From Psettodes erumei (taxonomy: Eukaryota; Chordata; Actinopteri; Pleuronectiformes; Psettodidae): a stretch of DNA of 64,000 bases. Below, in pieces: positions 1 through 11,450 of this stretch; the stretch's first letter is position 1, and the number at the start of each line of letters is the position of its first letter. Under the pieces are notes generated by a model. It saw only the letters and a list, made by a program, of their open reading frames with translations, did not search any database and was not told the DNA's origin. The translations under genes and the position numbers were made by a program. The DNA lies in assembly GCA_016785225.1 (NCBI GenBank), contig JAFBJZ010000660.1, forward strand, positions 558,001 to 622,000, in the 5' to 3' direction.

Positions 1-2359
1 CCAGCTACCTGGCACACCTGCATCTCACTCACTCACTCATCAAGCACAGTACAAACTCCCGAGGTGTTTCCAGCTCTCGGTGGCTTCCTGCCGCGGTCCT
101 CCTCCATCGCTCTCACCTTTTCTTCTCCTCCTCCGCCTCAGACCTGCCTGCCGCTGCTCTGGATCGGCCCCCTCTGAACTCTGAACTCCCTCCCTAGTTT
201 CCCCCGAAAGAGCTGGACGGTTGCGTCTGAATCAGCTCCAAAACTTTTGCCCGACCGTTTGGCGACAACGCAAGTTACCAAATGAAGTAAAGCTTGCATG
301 CACGCGATGGCAGCGTAAGAAATTGAGGTTTGTACCACCTAAGCACAAAGATATTTCTAAGCCCCATTTGCAGCCTTACACAGAGCGTTTCGACGCAGCG
401 CTATGAATCAAGCTTAATAAGGAGGATCGGGAGAAGCCTGCGCTGGAGAGAAACACTGGCCAGAGTGTTGCTCGCATCACACAACCTAAAGAGGAATTTG
501 GACTTTCTCATCCTCTGGCCCCTTTAATTAACCGTCTCTTCGTTTGGAAGCTTTTGTTGGCCACGGAGGCTCTGCCATATGAATCCCCTGGACGGACAGG
601 ATAGAGGAACTGAACCTGGGATTTGTTTGAGTTGGACAGGGTGGGTCTCTCTCATATGACCACTTGGCGTCCACATCCTTTAGTCAAACAGAGACGCTGA
701 GCCTCTTACATAAAAGGACAATGCTCGAGCTCAGCCTCTTTAATTTTGTTCTGCAGATATATTTTGATGGGCTGGAATCCTTCTAGTGAACCAACACTAC
801 AGCAGAAGGTGGACAGCATTGCAAATTAAATTTGAGCAATTTTCCTTGAAATTTAACAACAACGGTCTGACACTTGACCATTTTAAGAATGTTCAAATAA
901 ACCCACATAATACCAGCGGGCTTTTGCTTGGCTTTAAACGAAAGATCCTGTTTTCTCAAAGCTTTTACCGAAAGATGGGCTGCTCTGAACCTGGATCTTT
1001 AAGACCCCCCCAGAACGATATAAAGTAATATGACACAGGAGACAACTGGCTGCCGAACATTAGCGATGCGAGATATAGAGGAAAGCCACGCCATGACAAC
1101 AGGAGAAAAGCAGGCAACGCTGCTGAGGAGAAAAGTGGGTGAAGGGATCCACGCTTCCCTGAGGTGCCTGAGGGGCTCTGAATCACGCTCTCACACTGCC
1201 CCCTGCTGGTGCACAGTCAAACCACAGCTGCGCTTCAGGCCCGGGCAGAGGCGAACACGGGACGTTTAAAACGTGGCCTCCCGCCCCTGCGACTCGTCTC
1301 ATTGCTGCGCGTTCAGATTAATTGGGAGGCAGTGAGCAGATTCGGGATCCTGCCGTGTCAAGAGAGAAATTCCACTGAGTCGTGTGAGCCTAAGGCAATA
1401 CCAAGGAGAAACAAGGAGACGTCCTCCATATGTAATTTTAGCTATGTAATATGTATCCTGCTGCGTATTCTCATCAGTCACATAGCATGGTATCAAACTG
1501 CGCTGGACTGCAGTTAATTGCTCTCGTGTAAACACTGGTCCTCTGGTGCTGGTGTGAGAAACTCGGTCAACAGTGCAGAGACCAGACTCAGCGTCACGCA
1601 GATTCATTAATCTGCTTATCGCCCAAATGGTCCTTTAGCCCCGTGTTCTGTAATAAACGGCCAAACGGGTCAAGCAGAAGCATCGCTTAACTATTTCACT
1701 GGGAAAATATATAATTAACCTTCATTTGCGAGGGATAACCTGGAGTCCATGCCCGCTTCGTGAAACTGAATAATTGCGGCAAATTAATCCGACTGAAAAG
1801 AGCTGACTCTGGGGAGGTCTTGCTGGTCTAGTCTCAGGGGGTGCAGAGACAAGAGACAGACACTGCCTGGGTCATCTCCACATCTGGCTCAAATCTTGGT
1901 CGAGACCAACAGTGACGTTAGTCCGCCGAACTCGGCTTGAGGCCTCCGCCAGGGATGGTTCTACATCGCTCCCGCTCCCTGCCAAAATGTTCATTTCCAT
2001 GTCCTCGCATACTGGCTGCGCTGGGCGCTGTGGTTTGAATGTCATCAGCAGGGTAACGCGACCCAGTTTGTGTGGTGTGCCTGTCATTTGGTGGAAATCA
2101 AACTAGGAAGGGGTGGTTTTTCAACCGCGCTCTGGCCAGCTATACTCCCTGCACATGGTGAAGTCACACGGGCTTACAGAAGAGAGCTCTGCGAAAACCA
2201 AATTTCCAAATTTCTTAACTGAATCCAAACATTATGGAGACGGAAAAGCTAAACCAAAACACTGCTTCTGGCAGCTGGGACCGTCACAATAGGCTAATGT
2301 TTATTCCAAGTCACATAGAAAGAGAAAAAAGACAGCGCCGACTCGTTGTTTCCGCTCAC
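1..2359. other. ate1 intron 6 (left edge), no gene seen
   Basis: The stretch lies 3' of the last visible ate1 exon on the minus strand, so it should be intron. I looked for the next ATE1 exon, which in mammals is one of two mutually exclusive 129-base exons, and found no match in any minus frame. The only notable site is a near-consensus CTCF core at 1195-1211. Short open frames here have no family resemblance. Confidence 0.6.
1195..1211 (-). promoter_or_regulatory. CTCF-like motif
   Basis: On the minus strand the bases read CACCAGCAGGGGGCAGT, very close to the vertebrate CTCF core CCASCAGRGGGCRS. It lies in an ate1 intron. The match is by eye; occupancy is unknown. Confidence 0.45.
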
Positions 2360-5300
2360 CTCGAGGCAGTGGGAAGACTTGTCAGGCAATGACTCACTGA
2401 TGAAATCCTCCAGGGTTTTGGGCTGGTTGGTCTGGGCGGGGGTGGGCGGGGTAGGAGAGACAACAGAAGAGACCCCATCAGAGTGATGTCTCTGCTGCTC
2501 TTTCTGAAGACGTCGCTCCTTCCTTAGGTCTTTGGCCTTCCGACATGGAGGCCGGCCGGGATCAGCTCCCATCCCTGCACCTCAGAGGAAAGAGAGAACA
2601 GAGGGGAGAGGGTGGCGGTTAGGAAGGGTGGGGGGGGGCGCTACAAAAGCACTGTGAGAAACACACGGCGGCACATTTTCAAATCTTTTTTTCGGGGGAG
2701 AATAGGGAATAAAAAGAGGCAGTTATAGGACGTAGCTTCGGTTACTCCTTCTTGGTGTTTTCTGAACACAGAGTGAGACTGAGAACGGCGTCGACTCCAA
2801 GCTGCTGGCATTGATGAGTCTCAGATTTGGGGCAGATTTTGTGAGCGTTAGACCGTGTTTCCGATGGGGGGGCGGGGGGAGTTTTTCCCCTCTGCCCCTC
2901 TGGGCAAAAGGGCTGTCCTGTTTGCTTTAGTCGACCCCCTGCCTAAGAAGCCAGTCTCAACAGAGGGCCCTATGGAAGTCATTTTCTTCTTTCTCCTGCC
3001 CAGATGCTCTTTACATTACATCACTGCTTAGGCGGCTATAAAACAATATGGCCCGTGTTAGTTAAATCCAAGTGGCTAGCAGCTAGCTAGTGTGTATTTA
3101 TGAAGGAACAGAAGAAGCAGAGGACACCATGAATCCAAGGGTGTTTTTTTATTAAATTAATAACACGGTGCAGAAGCAGAAACTAACTGAGCCTCTTTGC
3201 TAAGGGTGGGACGTACGCTGCCTTGTGGGGGTTTGAGGCGGCTAGTGCAGATGTGTTGTTGTTGTTGTTGTTTTTGTTGTTGTTGTTGTTGCTGCTGTTT
3301 TTGTGTTGTGATTGCTCTCTCTTGCTCTCTCTTTGAGTTCCACTTCCAAAAGGGGCGTGTTCTCATGCACATGATTGCAGCCACTTGTCAACAGCAGTTG
3401 CCGCTTGGTTAATTGGGTTGAACCATGTGGGGGGGCTCTTTTGGGTTGAGTTAGGCTTCTTGGAGTTTTTTTTTTAAAATTCATTGTATATTTACTTTAA
3501 AATCATTTAAGCAATAATCGTCTGTACTTGCTAAAGGGAAAATCTGAGCGAGGTAATGGCGAATATGGTTTAGAATGTTGGAGAAGTACCCGTGTGCCCT
3601 TTTCCCTTGGTAGGCGCCCTAGTTATATAAGCCAGGCAGCAGTGGTGAGGGCCAGGGTGCAGGGGCTGCTTTTGTTTTAAGCAGAATGCAACATTGTGGG
3701 AATTTTGATGGGGCATTTTTTTTCCCTCATGGTACTCAAAAACAAACATAAGGTGTCCCTGACCAGTGTCAGGTTTTTGTGCTCCTTTCTTCGATTTTTC
3801 AAACCACCCTGCACCTCACCTGATGACAAACACTGACAAAGAGGCTGCTGCACACACAATACACAGTTTTTCCTTCAACAACGAGACGAGCGTGAGCGTT
3901 TTCTGAAGCAACTGAGTCTCTCCCTGTTCCCCTCTCTTGCCCCCCCCAGCCCTCCTCCTCCTCCTCCTCCTCCTCCTCCTCCTTCTCCTCCACCACTTCC
4001 TGGGCCGTTGCCAAGCCCCGCAGCTCTCCGGGCATCCCATGTCAACAGTTTACACGCCCACATCCTGTTTGGAGCAATAAGGAAAGGAGAGCCATTTCCT
4101 GCTTGTCCAATTGCCAGCCGCCACCATCAGCTCGCTTACTAGCTTTCCCCTCCATCCATGTCACGGGGAAGAGAGAGGAGAGAGAGGGAAGCCCGGTCCC
4201 GACGAGCGCAGGGAGAAACTCTGGCAAAATTCAGCTACAGCTGACTCGAGCTGGAGGCCCTTTATTTTCTACTGTAAAGCAGATTATATCCGGGAATAAT
4301 AAATACGGCCCACAGCAGGGGCTGTGTAGAGATGCCGGCTTATTTCAACAGTTTCGGAAGTTCCGTTGTGTTCTTCTTGTGAGGAGTTGGTTTCATGAGT
4401 CATTAGTACGAACATGCAGCCGTTTCGTGTAGATCAGCGTCCCAGTTTGCCGCATCGGTCTTCGATGGTAAATGACCGGAGGCACTGAAGGAGGGAGGCA
4501 TTTCTTGAATATAAACACGCAACCCCGGGAGTTATAGTGCGGTCAAATGGTTTTTCCTGTCAGAGTAAACACGGCGGAGGTCAAGAGTAACCGGAGTCTG
4601 GACTGTGTTCATCACACTGACTCAGCCGCAAACACATCAACCCTTATCCACGATCGCTCTGTCCACGTGCCCCCCGTAATTACACCCTCGCTACACACAA
4701 GCAAACACTCCCTCTCTCTCTCTCTCTCTCTCTCTGTGTCTCTGGCTCTCGCACTCAGACACAGGTACTCCTGAGGACAAGCGTATGCGGCCGTGGCGAA
4801 GATAAAGTCTGACAGATCAGTTCCTGTGGAGGACGTGTGCTCCCGCTCCAGCAGTTAGCACTTCATAAAAGCCATGACACTCTCCCTCCCCGCCTCCCCG
4901 CGCACACATACGACTCTCCTGATCGCGGCGAACCGGCTGGAGCCGTGGCGTTCTGCTCTCCTGCATGTAAACACATAGAGTCACAAAGTGAAATTTACCG
5001 TGGGAGGAGGATGCCGGTATCTGCTGTAAATGCATAAGACGGGGTGCGGGGGGTGGGTGCAGTGTCACTTTATGGGGAACTGTATTGTGCGCCACCTTCT
5101 GCCTCCTACGGACCCACAAATTTGGGCCTTCAGCCATCGTCACTTCAACTAATAGCACACCAATGAACACTGTTCTTTGATGGATTGAAACTTAACCCCG
5201 GTAAATGATTTCGCTTGCAATACAATTATTCAAAATCCACATATTAAAAAATACGTCCCTTTAGGGCAATGAAAAAGGTTCCAGCGTCGACTTCGTCTCC

Positions 5301-8300
5301 TTTCCTGCAACGCTGCCTTCTGACTGGATCACTCGGTTTAAAAAACAGGAATGCAAATGCACGCATGCAAGTTTCAGCACTTTGCGACCCCCCCCAAAAA
5401 AGCGAGCATCTACCATATGTCCTCCTGTATCTGTTTACCCCCGGCTTTATGTGCGCTATACGGCAGATGGGGAGCCGTGTTTTCCCAAGCTGGAACTGGA
5501 ACCTGCCCAAAGCTATAAAAGCTCCTCAGTCATAAAGCTACAGGAGAGATATGTCCAGGTGTTTTCTGTTGGAGGTGAATGAGGGGGGAGTGGAGAACCA
5601 CCGGCTCAACACAGTAAATCCTCCTTGCTTCCTCTTTGCTAGCCTCCTAAAAAAAAAAAAGGCTTGTTATTTCTGACAGTCTGAGGAGGAGGAGGAGGAG
5701 AGCGGTGCCAACACAGGTGTAAAGGTTAGGAGGACACTGGCACTGCAGAGGGTTTTTCTCTGTACGTTTTCAGTCCGCATCAGGATCGACCCATGCCAGC
5801 GCCCGGCATCCTGCGCTGATATATACGTAACCGTTTTGATTGATGAGGCCTGTTCTCATCGGACGTTCGGGAGGGGTGGAGGTGGTTCGAGGCTCAAAAC
5901 ATGAACACTCGCTAGGAGCGCTGCTTCCGGTGTCTAACGGGAGTTTATTATCTCTTCACTGTGAGTGTTATTAATTCATTAGTGTGAGTGGGCCAGTGAG
6001 GAAATCCTGTACTGGTGAGAAAAGAGGAGAGCGTGACTGATAAGCGACGACCAGACGCGCTGCTGAAAACGCAGAGGACGCGGCAACCTCGATCGACGGC
6101 GTCTGTTCCAAGGTGAACAGCGACCCCTTCTGGCAAGCTGGGGCGCTTCCTGCGATCGCAACATTTAAAGTCATCCCCTCGTTTTATTCAGCCTACAGTT
6201 TACTATCTAAACCCAGACAAATACAGAAACCGACAAATATTTGGCATTTCCCCCTTTTTTTATTATAACTTCATTTTCTGAGTAAAAGCAGACGTTTGAA
6301 AGGGAACCAGATTTCTGACCTGGTTTAGGAGCCGTGGCTGCTGTTCTCCCGTCTGGGACGGACGCTGGATCCTTCCTTGATGTTTCTGAGCCCGTAGGTG
6401 CAGCGTCCGCCACCTCCTCCTGAATGCCGGCGAGAGCGGGACGCTCTGCTACTTCCTTCTGAATGGCCATGACATCGGCACGCTGCACTTCTGGGTGACG
6501 GGCGTTACTCGGTTCCCGTGGTCCTGCTTCTTCAAACGCAGAGTCCATGGGCTCCCCTGCAAGGCACAAAATCAGTACTCCAACTGCACGGTCCGACAGA
6601 GAAAACGATCAGACGACGCACATGCATCAGTAACTATTACACAAAGATTTTTTAAAAAATATTCCCACCATCATCCTGTCCTGTTGGTAATTCCCCTTTG
6701 GAAATGAATTTGCTCATCTTCTTCAGGATTTTCTTGTGGGATTTGGAAGGCTGGAATTTTGGTGCGTGGCATCTTGGCAGAGAACACAAACGTTTGGTTA
6801 GAATGATGCTCGTTTGGCTGTTATGCAAATATTCAACAGACTATAATTCAGTAGACTTATCAAACCACCACGGGCCACCCTCATGGGGCGTCAGAGCTGA
6901 AGTTGAGGACATTTCTGACGGGTAAAGTGTCGGTACCTGATGGTATACTGTGGACAGCATGTCTTGCTCATTACAGGCTTGTAGACATATTTCCCGCTTC
7001 TGAAAAGGAAAACACGAACAACCTTTACTCTAAGATACATTATCGATGGCTTGAAATATCCAAAGTGATATTTCTTGGGACTATGTGAATGAGGAAATAG
7101 AAAAAGCTCCACATGCGAGTGTGAAAGGGAGTGGGCGAAGCCGGGAGACAGCTGCTCACCTCCTCCATCCCCGGTCTATGAGGTCTTGGTAGTCTTGTAC
7201 CGTCATGGTGTGAGACCACATCCCTGCAGGAAAGGAAAGGATCGGGGCCGTTACTCAAACACTGAGGTGGATTCTCATGATTTTATGTGACAACCAGATA
7301 GCAAACTGATTTGCACTTCTCTGTGATGTGCTGTTGCTGCGAAAGTCAGACACTCGCAACGAGCTGGTAAAATATTGTTTCATTTTACATTGGGAAAATA
7401 TACCGGAAACAGGAGCCAGCTTCTTTTCAAAAATGATTTTAGAAAAAATAAGGCCGAAATAGGAAGCATGTACATAATTGAGACGTTGCCTGTCAACAGC
7501 TGCCTGAGAGTATGGCGGAAAGTCCATATGTTTATTTCAACTTAAATCATATTTTCCCCCAAAGTGCATTCCCACAGTGCTTTGAGGCCCCCAGGGAAAC
7601 TAATTTATTATTTGCAGGAACAGCAGCTTGGATCCTCCTTCCCAGAGCTGAGGTCCGCGCTCCCTCGTTCAACTCTTGACCTTTTCTGCTGCAACCATAT
7701 ACGCCGCCCGCTCATGCGCACACGGCGGAAACTGCGTCTCTGTGGCGAGGCCGCTATCAGTTTACATCTAAAACAACCAAGGGAACTGATTGAATAGCAG
7801 TTCACGCAACACACACACTACGTCCGCAGCAGAGTATAATGTTCCACGTCCCGGGAGAATGCTGCTCGACCGGAGTCCACAGAGACCGGGGGACAACAGA
7901 GCCCAACCCAGCAGAGCGACGCGGCGACACTGAAGCGGTGAATGACTGGAGCCGCTTACAAAGCCTACAGATACAAGAAGAAGGTTTAATAACAGCAGAA
8001 GGACTCAGGGAGAGAGGTCTGTCAGATGCTGTGCTGTGCAGCGGCGAGTCGCATTTGCTTTGCACGTAGCAACGCGGTTGATAACGTCACCGTACCAGTC
8101 GCAGAGAGGAAAAACATCACAACAACACGTCATCTTACCGAGCACCTGCTTGGAAAAGTCCACAGCAAACACACCGCTCATATAGCTGATCACTCCGCTG
8201 ATCTGCTTTACATGTTCTCCTGGGAATATGTAAACAGGTCGGTCAGAATAAAACCTCAGAAGTTAAAGTGGAAGGAAACTGCTTGTTTGCCGCAGCAAAA

Positions 8301-10465
8301 TTCTGCAGTTGCAAGACCAGTGCACTTTGATTTAACCTCTGACCTTTAAATAGCAGTTACTCACCACACACAGAGAGACAGTACAGTCTTCCTCCTTTCC
8401 CAGAACCTGTCGTGCCAACATGATGTAATTTATCCAGATTACCACTCTTATCTCAGATTAGACAGTGGCTCTCGTCTGCAGGCTCTGAGCCAAATCTCAA
8501 AGCTCATTGACTCCACCAGGAGCCACCGCAGCCTGGTCAGTCTGCTCACCTTAACTGAATGACACCATTCTGTCCCACACGGAAAAAAATCTTCTTCTTA
8601 CACAGAAAATCTTCTTACACAGCTGTTTTTTTATAGCTCTGTATCAAAGACAAACTTCTAAAAATGCAGGTTGTCTGTAGACAGAACACGGTGTACAACT
8701 TTTTTTCTCCTCGGTAACTTTGATGTTTTGCTCAAATTCAATGCTTCTTGAGCACGAAAACCTTCATAAAAAGTGATGGTGTGGTCTGGCATGTTTTGGG
8801 AACACATTCATAGAAGTTACTGGCATGGCAAGATATTTCCACGCTATTGAAGCTCTTCTACAGCAGGCAGTGGGGTGGAAAGCCTCCTTTTGGGGGGTGG
8901 GGGGACTACCCAAGACATGACACTCACATATACAGCTGGAGACCTTTCACATTTTTTCTCAAGAGTTTGCCACTGACATCCAAATGATAAACAGATTTCT
9001 TTATAATCAAAGCTAGGTGGTTGTCCAAGTCTGGCATTTGTTTGAAAAACGTCATGACGAACACATGTGGAAACAGTTCTGTTGTTGTTTCCACTTAATC
9101 TGTTATTAGGCTTTTGAAGTGGTTTACCACTGTTATTCCCAACTACTGCACGAAAGTAAAAAGGGACAGGTCTCACTTAAGACAATTGGACAGTGTGAGA
9201 GTTACAAGAGACTGGACAGCGTTTGTGATCCTTGTTCATTTATATTGTCGCTTTAAACAAACCATTTCCCCTGGAAGAGAGCCCTCGCAACTGAACCGGG
9301 GAGAGAGAGGCTTTCCATTACAGCTGGACAGGCTGTTCTCTTTCTCATCTGCTTAAACGGAACCGAGACCAGAAACACGGGCGGCAGGTCCAATTCATTA
9401 CAAAGTATGTATCAAACGTGACCGAGTCGTGAAATGCATCGCTGTGCGTTTTATACGGGGAGTAACAAGGCTTCACAGCTGAGATCAAATACAGTATCAT
9501 AAACGTGCCGTATTCCGTTGCAGCATGTGGTAAAATCACTGGCTCGTGTTTCGTCTCATGTTTACGCTCCTCTCACTTTGAGACTGCACTCCGCGGTGCC
9601 TGTTACACCTGGAAAACTCCCACCCAACTCAGTCGGGCGTGAGAAAAAGTAGCACTCAAAGCGGCATTCATCCTGATCATATTATTGTGCCACCTAAATC
9701 CTTTTGGACAACGCCCCCGGTGGTCCTACCGACAGCTCCACCCACGCCGAAACGCTACTGGGAGCGTTAAGGACACTGGTATCCCCCGGTACTTTAAAGG
9801 CTACTGTTGCAGGGTCACAACACGCAAGCTGAAACCGGTTGCCACACTTTCGCCTGCGAGGGCAACAGCCTTGTTTTCCTGCCCTGCGCCGTGCACAACA
9901 CTGTTCCTTAGCTAGCGTGATAACAACAGAGAGGTCAACAAGTCTACTGCCAATGACCCCGCGTTTAGGTGTTAGTTTTGAGTAAATGCCATCGCCCAGC
10001 TGAACAGCAGCTTCCTTCGTCTATTCGGCGACACCCCTGTTTTGGTTCCCTGGGTGAAACAGTTGGGCTGAAAGGTGCTAATGGCTACAAGCGTAGCTAG
10101 GTCATTAAACTCAACAACATCCATGTAACGTTAGGTTAACGCTAACTAATGTGTACGCCCACTGCGTGCTGTCTTCCAGAGTCGCTAGAGCAGCCAAGCT
10201 CAGTCCGTTTTTTCTGACATTGGGACTACAGTGCCGACACCAAGTTAGCAAGCCTTCATTCAAATGTGGTCGCTCGTCCAGCAAGTAGACGGAGCTAGGT
10301 CGTTAGCATAAGCCAGTTCTCCTATACCAGCTAGCTGTCTCTTCTCGACTTCATTAGACACTTACCCTGAGAGAAATTTCCCCTTTCATTTTTACAGTAC
10401 CCGCAGCGGTCACCGCTGTCCCCGCCGAAATATTCTACTATAGTGTACGATTTATTCCCAGCCAT
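2360..10465 (-). CDS. ate1: Arginyl-tRNA--protein transferase 1, first 6 coding exons (3' part off window)
   Basis: ATE1 moves arginine from Arg-tRNA onto N-terminal Asp, Glu or oxidised Cys, marking proteins for the N-degron pathway in cytosol and nucleus. Coding exons on minus: 10366-10465, 7160-7223, 6937-6999, 6669-6772, 6320-6556 and 2360-2574. All have GT-AG borders and phases that join into 261 codons. The start MAGNKSYTIVEYFGGDSGDR leads into CGYCKNE. Exon 2 encodes MWSHTMTVQDYQDLIDRGWR and exon 3 SGKYVYKPVMSKTCCPQYTI. The CxxC plus CC cysteines are the conserved N-terminal metal or Fe-S ligands of the family. Exon 4 holds the basic QPSKSHKKILKK segment, exon 5 a poorly conserved acidic linker, and exon 6 PPCRKAKDLRKERRLQK then TLEDFISESLPDKSSHCLE. 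The catalytic C-terminal domain lies beyond position 1. An in-frame ATG at 10543 exists, but 10465 matches the usual ATE1 start and context. Confidence 0.93.
3252..3300. repeat. (GTT)n microsatellite, interrupted
   Basis: Tandem GTT units with one poly-T interruption and GCT units at the end. It creates spurious poly-Gln and poly-Cys frames on the two strands. Confidence 0.9.
3951..3990. repeat. (CTC)n microsatellite
   Basis: About thirteen CTC/TCC units with one CTT interruption near the end. It makes artificial poly-Glu, poly-Arg and poly-Gly frames on minus. Confidence 0.9.
4711..4735. repeat. (CT)n microsatellite
   Basis: Pure CT dinucleotide run within ate1 intron 5. Confidence 0.9.
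7224..10365. other. ate1 intron 1, with exon-like segments
   Basis: This 3.1 kb intron separates the first two ate1 coding exons. A GC-rich patch lies at about 7840-8100. Segments between about 7770 and 8560 look exonic: on minus, 8139-8219 is flanked by CCCAG and GTAAGA, and a donor GTGAGT borders 8365; on plus, a 70-codon open frame without an ATG ends at a TGA near 8558. I cannot assign any of these to a family. From 10,080 to 10,340 the sequence has many GCTAGC/GTTAGC-like words, as at other promoters in the window. Confidence 0.5.
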
Positions 10466-10600
10466 CTTCAATGTCGCGACAGATGGCAGCGGAGGTGCCC
10501 GGTGTCCGGGCAAGCGCTGCTGGATGTCAAACTCCGCCCACACCCACTACGTCACCAGCGGTGTGTTGAAGGCCAATGGGAGATTGGAAGTGTTTATCTT
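10466..10600 (-). promoter_or_regulatory. ate1 promoter / 5' UTR region
   Basis: Just upstream of the ate1 ATG on minus lie the palindrome TGTCGCGACA, an AAGATGGC-type word overlapping the start codon (resembling a YY1 element) and a TGACGTAG CRE-like half site near 10550. There is no TATA box. This fits a housekeeping promoter, but the start point is not visible from sequence. Confidence 0.45.
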
Positions 10601-10948
10601 TCATAAAAGCGGAACAACTTCGTGACATAGATATGTTGGTTTGATTGGCCGGTATTGTTTACGTATTTCTGAAACGAGCGACTGCGCGTTGCATTTAAAA
10701 ATAATCTGTGCAAGGATAGGGAATAATGTGGAGCAAAGTCTGTGAAGAGTGATTTGTTTACCAACTGAATTTCAGCATTACTATACATTTAAAGCTTCAC
10801 TTACCCTGATTAAAACGTGTAATAAGTAGAAAAAAAATATGCTGCACACTAAATGCATTTGTAATCCAGACATGATGATGCAGATCCTTTGTTATTACTG
10901 CTGTGAAAGATAAAACACAAAATAATGGATACAGAACTGTACAGCATA

Positions 10949-10954
10949 TTTATT
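10949..10954 (-). terminator. Poly(A) signal of aldh18a1
   Basis: AATAAA on the minus strand about 500 bases downstream of the aldh18a1 stop codon, in AT-rich 3' UTR-like sequence. It implies a 3' UTR of roughly 10,930-11,450. Confidence 0.6.
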
Positions 10955-11450
10955 AAATCATCTGGCAAAAGGGCCAGCAAAACAAAATTGAACCAAGATC
11001 CTGCACAAACGACACTTAACAGTAAATTACAAAAACACCAAGGGAGAGTTTGCATGTAGAAAAATAAGTTAGAAAATCACAGCTGGACCAATGATTTATT
11101 TTTCTGCTGCTATAAAAACACCTTACAGATGAAAGAGTCTGTGTATTATTTGTTTCACCTGGAACACTGTCACATACATAGCAGGATAAGTTTATTTTTT
11201 CTTAACATAATATATCTCTCTCTCTCTTTCATCAGTCATGTAAACAAGTCATTTTCTCAGGAGATTTGTGTTTCTCCAACAAAAATAGCCTCAGTTCTGC
11301 ATGCAAGCTTCCTGCAACAACATAGTGGATTTATTCATGTGATGAAGCAGCAGCTAAAAAGATGAAGCGCTGCTAGCAGACAGTCCTTTTAAACAAACTG
11401 GGTACACATCAGTTATCTTGATTCCTGGCGATGGCTCTTTTGTCTGGCAC

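Larger units (their letters stand above)
2575..6319. other. ate1 intron 5, simple repeats only
   Basis: No coding exon is recognisable between ate1 exons 6 and 5. The interval holds short tandem repeats (listed separately), a poly-A run near 5649, a GGA run near 5686 and otherwise mixed sequence. Open frames here are either repeat-encoded or lack any similarity I recognise. Confidence 0.6.

Noticed and set aside
3157..3484. Poly-Gln, poly-Cys and poly-Thr open frames
   Set aside because: They are translations of the GTT microsatellite in ate1 intron 5; no start context, splice sites or family similarity.
3799..4063. Poly-Glu/Arg/Gly open frames on minus
   Set aside because: Produced by the CTC microsatellite at 3951-3990.
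8844..9176. 110-codon minus-strand frame in ate1 intron 1
   Set aside because: No recognisable domain and poor codon character; treated as chance.
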